Below are positions 1 through 5,614 of a DNA stretch of 8,112 nt, one piece after another. Made by a program: the position numbers and the translations under genes. Positions within the stretch are counted from its first letter, which is position 1. Each line of letters opens with the position of its first letter. Source of the DNA: Dehalococcoidia bacterium (GTDB lineage Bacteria > Chloroflexota > Dehalococcoidia > UBA1151 > UBA1328); the NCBI GenBank assembly GCA_030745955.1, contig JASLNQ010000083.1, positions 1-8,112 of the forward strand, read 5' to 3'. The notes below the pieces were generated by a model, which saw only the letters and a program-made list of their open reading frames with translations, ran no database searches and was not told the DNA's origin.

Positions 1-661
1 CAGCCCGTGCCGCCCGCAGGCCAGCTTCCCGGCTGACTGACGATCCCGCTTTCTCGGCGGCGATCAGCGTTTCGAACGAGTTTGCCAGGTCGGCCTGTGC
101 CAGTCGCTCGCGAAAACCGAGCGTCCTGCCAGAAGGGTTAAACGCCTTCATCGACGATTCCCAGCCCCGCGACGCGTCGACAAGGCCGGCCAGCCCGATA
201 GCGCCCGTGAACGAGAGCGGGAACCCGTCACGCGCCAGCCCCAGCGCCGACTCCACGACCTCGGCAAAACTCTTCGTGCCCCACATTTCGAGCGCAGTGA
301 GCCAGGCCCCGGCCGCGGCTGGCACGACCAACCGTGCAACCCCGATCGGGATCTCACCGTTGTGGCGGGTCTTGAAGTAGTCGACACTGGCCTTCATCGG
401 CCACGGACCGACTCCGTTCAGCGAAACGACCCTGTCTTCCTCGGCCAGGTAAACCATGATCGGGGCCACGCCCCCGAAGTTACACATCTCGGGCAGCAGC
501 ACATTCAGGCAAATCCCGGCGGCGACACCAGCATCGATTGCGTTACCCCCGCTCTCAAGAACTCGCATCCCGGCTGCGGAAGCCAGGTAGTGCCCCGAAG
601 AGACGGCGTGTGTTGTGCCCATCACTGGCGGTCGGGACGACCCTGTGCGTGTTGCAACCAT
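1..661 (-). CDS. Gamma-glutamyltransferase family protein, N-terminal part (runs off left edge)
   Basis: Reading the minus strand from the ATG at 661-659 gives 220 uninterrupted residues to the window edge. Residues about 13-71 carry the family's N-terminal signature: a short conserved HYLAS-type segment, then LESGGNAIDAGVAAG, then the PEMCNFGGVAPIMVY stretch, matching GGNAVDAAVA...GGGFMLV of true GGTs. Residues 113-148 (VPAAAGAW to LARDGF) match the next conserved block. Family members are Ntn-hydrolases that self-cleave before a catalytic Thr; that residue lies outside the window. The start is fixed: a TAA stop sits two codons upstream in frame (667-665), and GGAAAGG (675-669) is a good ribosome binding site. 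There is no signal peptide, so a cytoplasmic location is likely, unlike periplasmic GGT. The Arg that binds the gamma-glutamyl carboxylate in E. coli GGT (FREMAP) aligns with Asn82 (LNGVGP), so the substrate is probably not a classical glutamyl compound. Acylase- or amidase-like activity is an alternative. The family call is firm; the substrate is unknown. Confidence 0.9.
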   Translation of the reverse strand, partial: MVATRTGSSRPPVMGTTHAVSSGHYLASAAGMRVLESGGNAIDAGVAAGICLNVLLPEMCNFGGVAPIMVYLAEEDRVVSLNGVGPWPMKASVDYFKTRHNGEIPIGVARLVVPAAAGAWLTALEMWGTKSFAEVVESALGLARDGFPLSFTGAIGLAGLVDASRGWESSMKAFNPSGRTLGFRERLAQADLANSFETLIAAEKAGSSVSREAGLRAARA

Positions 662-712
662 GGTTTAGCCTTTCCATGTTCAATATCGGCAGACTACTCG
701 CAGATTCGCCGC

Positions 713-718
713 AATATA
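713..718 (-). promoter_or_regulatory. Possible -10 box for the GGT-like gene
   Basis: The minus strand reads TATATT here, five of six matches to TATAAT, about 50 bases ahead of the start codon. No acceptable TTGACA-like box was found 16-18 bases upstream, so this is only a candidate. Confidence 0.25.
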
Positions 719-882
719 CCTGACCGGCCCGCCAGCCGTCTCGAATCGTGATGCGCGCCCACTAACGCCGCCAGCCCACGCACCCCCTACCAGCCCTAAC
801 CGGGTCACTCGTCACCGCGAACCAGCCCGGTGTTACCGATCCCCCAAAACCCCGTTAGCGCCGCACTTCACACCCGCGGCGG

Positions 883-888
883 TATAGT
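883..888 (+). promoter_or_regulatory. Possible -10 box for the Gal80-like oxidoreductase
   Basis: TATAGT matches TATAAT at five of six positions in otherwise GC-rich sequence. The -35 position (around 860-865) is a poor match. If used, it would give a leader of about 95 bases that includes the C4A4-type tandem. Confidence 0.25.
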
Positions 889-988
889 GTCGGTCGTACA
901 CCGTATTCGAATCGACCGGCGTCCGTGATCCCGGGAATCCAAAAGCGTCCGGAGCCCCAAAACCCCAAAACCCAGGAAAAGGTGAACC

Positions 989-2089
989 ATGCCCGACCAG
1001 ATACGCCTCGGAATCATCGGCGCCAGCCCGACCGTCGGCTGGGCGCACCGTGCCCACCTCCCCGCCGTCCCGGCAGTTGCAGGCTTCGAGCTGACCGCCG
1101 CCTGCACGACCCGCATGGAAACCGCCAACGAATCGGCCCGCCAGTACGGCGCAAGAATGGCCTTCGACGACTACCACAAGATGCTCAAACACCCCGAGAT
1201 CGACGCCGTCGCAGTCGTCCTGCGGGTCCCCACCCACTACGACATCACGAAAGATGCGATCAACGCCGGCAAGCACGTCTTCACGGAGTGGCCGCTGGGC
1301 CGCACGACCGAGGAAGCCAGGGAACTCGCCGCGCTGGCGCACGAGAAAGGTGTGCGGACCATCGTCGGCCTCCAGTCGCGTGCCGCCCCTGCCGTGATGC
1401 ACATGAAAGAACTCGTCGACGCGGGCTACGTCGGTGAAATCCTGTCGTGCTCACTGCGCCAGATCGGCTCGGGCGTCCTGACCCGCGACTCCGGCCGCAC
1501 ATGGCAGCGCGAGGTCCAACTCGGTGCCAACACCCTGACCATCTCGGCCGGCCACGCCATCGACGCTTTGCGTTTCGTGGTGGGCGATTTTGCCCGCGTG
1601 TCGGCGAAAATCACGACACAGGTCCCGCAGTGGCACGAGACCGATACCGACGTGATGGTCGATGTCACATCGCCTGACACGATTCTTGTCAATGGCACGC
1701 TCGAAAGCGGCGCCATCGCGTCGGTCCATGTCGCAAGCATTCCGTGGGCCGGCAACGGGCTGACAATGGAGGTATTCGGGCGCAACGGAACGCTGAAGGC
1801 CACCTCTGGAGGATCGACGAACGTCGGTTCGGTGAAGCTCGAGGGCGCACAGGGGTCCAACGACCTCGCCGAAATCGACATCCCGTCCCACCACACCTAT
1901 GTCAGCGAGGAGATGCCGAAAGGCCCGCCGTTCAACGTGGGACAGATGTACGACCAGTTCGGCAAGGGCATCCAGGGCGAAGGCGGCAGCTACCCGGACT
2001 TCGACACCGCGGTCGAACTCCACGTGCTGATCGACGCCATCCGCCAGTCCTCCGACGAAGGCAAGGAGATCGAAGTGGGGGCTGGCTAG
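989..2089 (+). CDS. Gal80-like Gfo/Idh/MocA family oxidoreductase
   Basis: The 366-residue protein is a typical length for NAD(P)-dependent sugar oxidoreductases of this family. Residues 6-20 (RLGIIGASPTVGWAH) form the first Rossmann strand and dinucleotide loop. DYHKMLKHPEIDAVAVVLRVPTHYD (61-85) and INAGKHVFTEWPLGRTTEEARELA (91-114) are the conserved blocks closing the nucleotide domain. The usual catalytic EKP motif is EWP (100-102), and GWAH plus EWPLG are features I associate with the Gal80-like branch. In the substrate domain, GHAIDALRFVVG (188-199) keeps the His and Asp expected near the active site. Such enzymes reduce or oxidise sugar or polyol hydroxyls, whereas fungal Gal80 is a non-catalytic NAD-binding regulator, so a sensing role cannot be excluded. 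The start is supported by AGGAAAAGGTGA just upstream. It reads toward dhaK but is separated by 449 bases of repeats and a new promoter, so it is probably its own transcription unit. The substrate is not known. Confidence 0.9.
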   Translation: MPDQIRLGIIGASPTVGWAHRAHLPAVPAVAGFELTAACTTRMETANESARQYGARMAFDDYHKMLKHPEIDAVAVVLRVPTHYDITKDAINAGKHVFTEWPLGRTTEEARELAALAHEKGVRTIVGLQSRAAPAVMHMKELVDAGYVGEILSCSLRQIGSGVLTRDSGRTWQREVQLGANTLTISAGHAIDALRFVVGDFARVSAKITTQVPQWHETDTDVMVDVTSPDTILVNGTLESGAIASVHVASIPWAGNGLTMEVFGRNGTLKATSGGSTNVGSVKLEGAQGSNDLAEIDIPSHHTYVSEEMPKGPPFNVGQMYDQFGKGIQGEGGSYPDFDTAVELHVLIDAIRQSSDEGKEIEVGAG

Positions 2090-2104
2090 GGCGACGATTA
2101 TCTG

Positions 2105-2144
2105 CGTCCCAAACCCACTGTCATCCCGGACTCGATCCGGGATC
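2105..2144 (+). repeat. Dispersed palindromic repeat, copy 1
   Basis: This 40-base unit is identical to 2304-2343. Its core, 2123-2143, is a perfect hairpin: arms ATCCCGGA and TCCGGGAT around the loop CTCGA. Similarity continues past the unit, where a four-base insertion relative to copy 2 precedes CGCCAAT. The core resembles the REP-like sequences whose translation gives HPGLDPGS peptides in many bacterial genomes. The likely role is a transcript-end or nucleoid-associated element; mobility is not shown. Confidence 0.85.
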
Positions 2145-2259
2145 AGTCGCCAATACGCGATAGCTCAACAGATCAGCCAATCCCGGTCCATCATCCACAG
2201 TGCGCGTGCTTGAAAGCTTCTGGTTGGTCGACCGGCGGCGGGTACGACCCCACCCCGGA

Positions 2260-2279
2260 TCCCTCCGCAGGGGTCGGGA
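2260..2279 (-). repeat. Second dispersed repeat, left copy
   Basis: These 20 bases are the exact reverse complement of 4323-4342. The unit contains a small hairpin (CCCT, loop CCGC, AGGG). It sits between the two 40-base repeats and upstream of the dhaK promoter. The two copies therefore lie in inverted orientation on either side of dhaK-dhaL. Confidence 0.75.
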
Positions 2280-2303
2280 AATCGGGTAATCGCGGGATTG
2301 ACC

Positions 2304-2343
2304 CGTCCCAAACCCACTGTCATCCCGGACTCGATCCGGGATC
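2304..2343 (+). repeat. Dispersed palindromic repeat, copy 2
   Basis: Perfect 40-base direct copy of 2105-2144, offset by 199 bases, including the 8-base-pair hairpin (2322-2342). Perfect identity of two copies so close together suggests recent duplication or gene conversion. Confidence 0.85.
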
Positions 2344-2468
2344 GCCAATCAAAACGCTAAAGCCCGACGAATCAACCAACCCCAACCCTGCCTTTACCAC
2401 CAGGCATCACCCATCGCACTGACACCCCCTCCCACGCAGCTTCCTCACAGTTTCAACCGCCGCGCAAA

Positions 2469-2497
2469 TTGACACCATGCCACCGCCTGAATAGAGT
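2469..2497 (+). promoter_or_regulatory. Sigma70-type promoter for dhaK-dhaL
   Basis: A perfect -35 box TTGACA (2469-2474) is followed after exactly 17 bases by TAGAGT (2492-2497), which matches TATAAT at four of six positions. Transcription would begin near 2504 and give a leader of about 35 bases holding the GGAGG ribosome binding site at 2524-2528. This is the best promoter in the window and makes dhaK the first gene of its own unit. Confidence 0.7.
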
Positions 2498-2538
2498 TCC
2501 GATCAATTCAAACTCAGCACTCTGGAGGCCGGTGCCCC

Positions 2539-3555
2539 ATGGCAATGCGCAAGATAATTAACGACCCCTCGCTCGTCGAAGACCAGACAGTCGCGGGCAT
2601 ACTCGCAGCCTTCCCCGGCTACGTGAAAACCGTCGAAGGCAGTACCCGTGCGCTGGTCAGGGCCGACGCACCATTCGCAGGCAAAGTCGGCATCGCCACC
2701 GGCGGCGGCTCGGGCCACCTGCCTCTGTTCCTGGGCTACGTGGGCCAGGGACTCGCCACCGGCTGCTGCGTAGGCAACGTCTTCTCCTCACCCTCGTCCG
2801 ACGACATGCTCGATGTGACAAAGGCGATCGATGGCGGGGCCGGCGTGCTCTACCTGTACGGCAACTACTCCGGCGACACGATGAACTTCGACATGGCCTC
2901 TGAGATGGCCGACATGGAAGGCATCGCAGTGAAGACCACCCTCGGCCGTGACGATGTGACATCGGCCCCCATCGCCGAGATCGAGCGCCGCCGCGGCGTT
3001 GCCGGCATCGTTTTCGGCTTCAAGATCGCCGGGGCCGCAGCCGAAGAGGGACGCGACCTTGATGGCGTGCATGCCGCCGCCGAGAAGGCCGTGTTCAACA
3101 CCCGCAGCATGGGAGTCGCCCTGTCAGGCACGACAATCCCTGCGGCCGGGACCCCCGGCTTCGAGGTAAAAGAGGGCGAGATGGAGCTCGGTATGGGTAT
3201 TCATGGCGAGCCGGGCGTGGAGATCGGCCCGCTGCTGACCGCCGATGAGATCGCAGGGCAAATGCTCGACCGCATCCTGCCCGACCTGCCTTTCTCCTCA
3301 GGCGACATCGCGGCCGTGCTGGTGAACAGCCTGGGCGCAACCGCACCCGAAGAGCTCTACATCCTCTACAACAAGGCCTCGCAGATCCTCGACGATCGCG
3401 GCATCAAGGTGCACCGCGCCTTCATCGGCGAGTACGCGACATCCATGGAAATGTCGGGGGCTTCCATCAGCGTGTGCAAGCTCGACGACGAAATGACGAA
3501 GCTGCTCGACGCCCCGGCGCACTCGCCACTCCTCATGCAACAGCTCGGGAGCTAG
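2539..3555 (+). CDS. dhaK: Dihydroxyacetone kinase subunit DhaK
   Basis: The 338-residue protein matches stand-alone DhaK subunits in length (E. coli DhaK is about 356). DhaK binds dihydroxyacetone or a related small ketose covalently and presents it for phosphorylation by DhaL. Visible motifs are GGGSGHLP (55-62, with the substrate-binding His60), GNYSGD (108-113, with the catalytic Asp113), GFKIAGAAAEEGRDLD (160-175), and GMGIHGEPG (218-226). His222 in the last is the residue that forms the hemiaminal bond with the substrate. The C-terminal EYATSMEMSGASISVCKLDDE and PAHSP segments are also typical. No key residue is missing. The start at 2539 is supported by GGAGG ten bases upstream; a second ATG at 2545 is too far from it. 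dhaL follows after 102 bases. The substrate could be dihydroxyacetone or another ketose such as erythrulose, since sequence alone does not separate these. Confidence 0.95.
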   Translation: MAMRKIINDPSLVEDQTVAGILAAFPGYVKTVEGSTRALVRADAPFAGKVGIATGGGSGHLPLFLGYVGQGLATGCCVGNVFSSPSSDDMLDVTKAIDGGAGVLYLYGNYSGDTMNFDMASEMADMEGIAVKTTLGRDDVTSAPIAEIERRRGVAGIVFGFKIAGAAAEEGRDLDGVHAAAEKAVFNTRSMGVALSGTTIPAAGTPGFEVKEGEMELGMGIHGEPGVEIGPLLTADEIAGQMLDRILPDLPFSSGDIAAVLVNSLGATAPEELYILYNKASQILDDRGIKVHRAFIGEYATSMEMSGASISVCKLDDEMTKLLDAPAHSPLLMQQLGS

Positions 3556-3572
3556 GTAACAAGGACTCAACC

Positions 3573-3597
3573 CCCGCCGGCCACACGGTCCGGCGGG
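3573..3597 (+). promoter_or_regulatory. Strong hairpin between dhaK and dhaL
   Basis: CCCGCCGG (3573-3580) pairs perfectly with CCGGCGGG (3590-3597) across a 9-base loop, beginning 18 bases after the dhaK stop codon. No T-run follows, so it is not a classical terminator. It may stabilise the dhaK transcript, reduce read-through into dhaL, or act as an attenuator. Confidence 0.55.
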
Positions 3598-3657
3598 ACG
3601 GGGCGCTTTGCGGCGCGAACGCACTTACACGCCAACAGTCAACTTTCGCAGGTGACC

Positions 3658-4287
3658 ATGACAGACGAAGTCCTCAGCATTCTCAAGACAATCGCAGACG
3701 AAGTTGTGCCGCAGTCGGAAACCCTCCGCGACCTGGACGCAAAGATCGGCGACGGCGACCTCGGGATCACCATCACGCGGGGCATGGAAGCGGTAGTGGC
3801 CGGGTTGAAAGACCTCGAAGGGACACCGGTGAGCAACCAGCTCGGCAGGTCGGGCATGGGGTTCAACCGTGCGGCCGCCTCGACGTTCGGTGCGCTGTTC
3901 GCCACGGCGATGATGCGCGGCGGCGCGGCGGTCAAGGACCGTGAAGACGTCGGTGCGGGAGATGTGGTCGCAATCGGGCGGGCCGCACTGCAGGGGTTGA
4001 TGGACCGCGGGAAGGCCAACATCGGCGACAAAACGCTGCTCGACGCGCTCGCCCCGGCCATCGACGCGTTTGACGAAGCACACACGGCCGGCAGATCACT
4101 GTTAGAAGCTACCGATGCCGCGGTTGCGGCGTGCGAGGCAGGGACGACCGCGACTATCGAGATGCAGTCGAGGGTGTCCCGCGCGGGCTGGCTTGGCGAG
4201 CGGTCCATCGGCGTGCAAGATCCCGGCGCCACCGCGGTCCTGTTCATGCTCCAGGCCACCCAGAACTGGGTCCACGCCAACACCTAG
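3658..4287 (+). CDS. dhaL: Dihydroxyacetone kinase subunit DhaL
   Basis: The 209-residue protein is the nucleotide-binding partner of DhaK and matches the usual DhaL length. LRDLDAKIGDGDLG holds Asp27, Asp32 and Asp34, with the same 5-and-2 spacing as the magnesium-binding aspartates of E. coli DhaL. Later conserved blocks are the Gly/Ser-rich helix start GRSGMGFNRAAASTFGALF (63-81), IGDKTLLDALAPA (122-134), and RAGWLGERSIGVQDPGA (175-191). The His often seen in GDGDHG is Leu here, a variant also present in other DhaLs. I chose ATG 3658 because GGTGA (3651-3655) is correctly placed before it; GTG 3652 would add two residues but lacks its own site. DhaL either receives phosphate from a DhaM phosphotransferase component or uses ATP. 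No DhaM is in this window, so the phosphate donor is undetermined. Confidence 0.94.
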   Translation: MTDEVLSILKTIADEVVPQSETLRDLDAKIGDGDLGITITRGMEAVVAGLKDLEGTPVSNQLGRSGMGFNRAAASTFGALFATAMMRGGAAVKDREDVGAGDVVAIGRAALQGLMDRGKANIGDKTLLDALAPAIDAFDEAHTAGRSLLEATDAAVAACEAGTTATIEMQSRVSRAGWLGERSIGVQDPGATAVLFMLQATQNWVHANT

Positions 4288-4322
4288 CCGATCTTCTCCC
4301 CACAGCAAAGACTCCACCCTCG

Positions 4323-4342
4323 TCCCGACCCCTGCGGAGGGA
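4323..4342 (+). repeat. Second dispersed repeat, right copy
   Basis: Exact reverse complement of 2260-2279, located 36 bases after the dhaL stop in the 138-base convergent gap. It includes the hairpin CCCT-GCGG-AGGG. It could serve as a weak transcript end for dhaL, but no T-run follows. Confidence 0.75.
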
Positions 4343-4416
4343 CCATCAGCCAACGCGCAAAAACCCCGCAATTCAGCCGACACCAACCTTGCCATCACCC
4401 ACCAGCACTCTCACCT

Positions 4417-4460
4417 AAAAAAAACCTAAAACACCGCAACCGGGTTCGCCGGTGAACCCG
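4417..4460 (-). terminator. Possible intrinsic terminator at the end of the cyclase-family gene
   Basis: On the minus strand a perfect 7-base-pair hairpin (4460-4454 with 4447-4441, loop of six) lies within the last codons. It is followed by TTTT at 4432-4429 and by a run of eight T (4424-4417) just after the stop codon. The 16-base distance from stem to the long T-run is more than usual, so this is a weak call. Confidence 0.35.
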
Positions 4461-5343
4461 TCCCGCCGACCACCACCAGCGGGTTGACCGTCAGCATGAA
4501 CTCGTACCGCCCCTCCTCTGCGCACACCGCGGCCAGCGGTTCGAGCAGTGCGTTGTCCACCAGCGAAACGCCATACGCAAAGATCACACCGTGGACCGGC
4601 CAGGGCACGTTGTACTCGTTCGGCGCCGCATCCATCATGTCCCACACCACCAGCGATATATCGTTATCGCGGATGAACGGCAGGCACGATGCATGCAGGC
4701 CCGGCCGTTCGGCCCCGCGCGTCCAGACGCCGCCGTTCGCAGCCGCAAACTTCTCCCGGCCGCTGTAAACGCACACCGCATCGCCCGGCTCGATCTCGAC
4801 TCCCTGCGCCGCAGCGATCTCCTCCAGCTCCCAGCCGTGCACCGGTGTCTCCAGTGTCACGTGCGACACGCCACGGTGCTTCGGCACATCGAGTAGCACG
4901 CCCCGTGTCAGTATCCCGTCCGACCACTCGTCGACTGTCCCGTACTGGACACCGTCGAAAGTTATGTTTTCTTCGGGATCGCGACCGTCCCATCCGCCGT
5001 TCTCGTCCCACACGTGGCACAACGCGTCGATATGGGTTGTCGACGTCCCGTGGTAGGCGATGCCGTAATAATCGGTCGCCGCGCCCCCACCGGGCGGCCG
5101 GTCACCCTTCATCAGGAACTTCACCGCAGGCCGCGGGTTCTCGTCAGAGGGGTCGACCGGAAAGGGCCTGCTCAGCGACACGGCGCGACCCGTCTTTACG
5201 AGCGCCGCAGCCCCCCGGCGTTTCGCATCATCGATCAGGTTCATCGCGCCTGCCGCACCCCGGTCGCCCCAGCGGCCCCAGTTCCGGCGGTCCCGAAGGT
5301 AGGAATCTACATCTGTGCGTGTCGGCAGGGGGTGATCGGTCAT
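4426..5343 (-). CDS. Cyclase family protein (kynurenine formamidase-like metal hydrolase)
   Basis: The 305-residue protein belongs to the 'cyclase' fold of metal-dependent hydrolases that includes kynurenine formamidase and isatin hydrolase. The N-terminal block NWGRWGDRGAAGAMNLIDDAKR (21-42) is typical of the longer members. The metal site is YHGTSTTHIDALCHVW (97-112), a variant of HxGTHxDxxxH with His98, His104, Asp106 and His110. PGLHASCLPFIRDNDISLVVWDMMD (214-238), PVHGVIFAYGVSLVDNALLEPL (249-270) and the C-terminal GGTGSPANPVAVF complete the family pattern. Such enzymes open amide or lactam bonds or dehydrate sugar- or ketide-like substrates; the substrate here is unknown. There is no signal peptide. 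The ATG at 5343 has AAGGAG eight bases upstream (5357-5352). It converges on dhaL. Its upstream region carries two palindromes and a leader hairpin that may control it. Confidence 0.93.
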   Translation of the reverse strand: MTDHPLPTRTDVDSYLRDRRNWGRWGDRGAAGAMNLIDDAKRRGAAALVKTGRAVSLSRPFPVDPSDENPRPAVKFLMKGDRPPGGGAATDYYGIAYHGTSTTHIDALCHVWDENGGWDGRDPEENITFDGVQYGTVDEWSDGILTRGVLLDVPKHRGVSHVTLETPVHGWELEEIAAAQGVEIEPGDAVCVYSGREKFAAANGGVWTRGAERPGLHASCLPFIRDNDISLVVWDMMDAAPNEYNVPWPVHGVIFAYGVSLVDNALLEPLAAVCAEEGRYEFMLTVNPLVVVGGTGSPANPVAVF

Positions 5344-5361
5344 TCTGTGGGCTCCTTGTTG

Positions 5362-5391
5362 AGTGCCTTCAGACGTTTTTGGCCGGGCACT
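5362..5391 (-). promoter_or_regulatory. Leader hairpin just upstream of the cyclase-gene ribosome binding site
   Basis: On the minus strand AGTGCC (5391-5386) can pair with GGCACT (5367-5362) across an 18-base loop, ending four bases before AAGGAG. A smaller stem, GGCGC/GCGCC (5404-5392), lies immediately ahead. The position is suited to translational control, but such stems are common in GC-rich DNA. Confidence 0.3.
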
Positions 5392-5418
5392 GGCGCCTTG
5401 CGCCGAACCTGGACTGCC

Positions 5419-5459
5419 GCCGGTTCAACCGGCCGGCACGTACATCGCGGTTTGAACCG
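5419..5459. promoter_or_regulatory. Pair of related palindromes upstream of the cyclase-family gene (possible operators)
   Basis: 5419-5433 reads GCCGGTTCAACCGGC, a perfect palindrome with seven-base arms and one central base. 5448-5459 reads CGGTTTGAACCG, with five-base arms around two central bases. Both share the CGGTT...AACCG half-sites, and their centres are about 27.5 bases apart. They lie about 75-115 bases before the cyclase start. A minus-strand TATGAT (5476-5471) just upstream is a possible -10 box without a good -35. A dimeric repressor or activator site is plausible. Confidence 0.45.
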
Positions 5460-5614
5460 TGGCCGACCGCATCATACGGCTAACGACGGCCACTTTGCTT
5501 CTGGCCAGCTGGCACTCACCCGGCGAGCGCCCTGTGCCAGCCACCGATACAGACGCCGGAGATGGACTTCGGCGTCGATATCGGGGACAGAACGATGGGC
5601 ATCTACACCACACC

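Larger units (their letters stand above)
662..988. other. Divergent intergenic region between the GGT-like gene and the Gal80-like oxidoreductase
   Basis: This 327-base spacer separates two divergently transcribed genes, so promoters for both should lie here. I see no credible protein-coding frame. On the minus strand TATATT (718-713) is a possible -10 box about 50 bases before the GGT-like start, without a convincing -35. On the plus strand TATAGT (883-888) is a possible -10 for the oxidoreductase, about 100 bases before its start, again without a good -35. The motif CCCCAAAACCCC occurs at 842-853 and at 955-966. The second copy continues as a short C4A4-type tandem to 973, just before the oxidoreductase ribosome binding site. 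Confidence 0.5.
2090..2538. other. Repeat-bearing intergenic region between the oxidoreductase and dhaK
   Basis: This 449-base spacer shows no credible gene. Short open frames here translate to HCHPGLDPGS-like peptides, which are a known by-product of dispersed palindromic repeats. It holds two copies of a 40-base repeat (2105-2144 and 2304-2343), one copy of a second repeat (2260-2279), and the dhaK promoter near its right end. The first palindrome begins about 35 bases after the oxidoreductase stop codon and could protect or end that transcript, though no T-run follows it. Confidence 0.7.

Noticed and set aside
1426..1896. Minus-strand open frames opposite the Gal80-like gene
   Set aside because: They have no recognisable pattern, while the plus strand has a full-length family match over the same bases.
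2105..2343. CRISPR array suggested by two identical 40-base repeats
   Set aside because: There are only two copies, 159 bases apart edge to edge, with no regular spacers and no cas genes.
2210..2422. Small plus-strand open frame containing THCHPGLDPGS
   Set aside because: This peptide is the translation of the dispersed palindromic repeat and has no independent support as a gene.
5425..5613. Short minus-strand open frames between the stalk stop codon and the cyclase gene, considered as a frameshifted C-terminus
   Set aside because: None shows a recognisable domain or a clear continuation of the upstream protein, and the region contains the palindromes instead.
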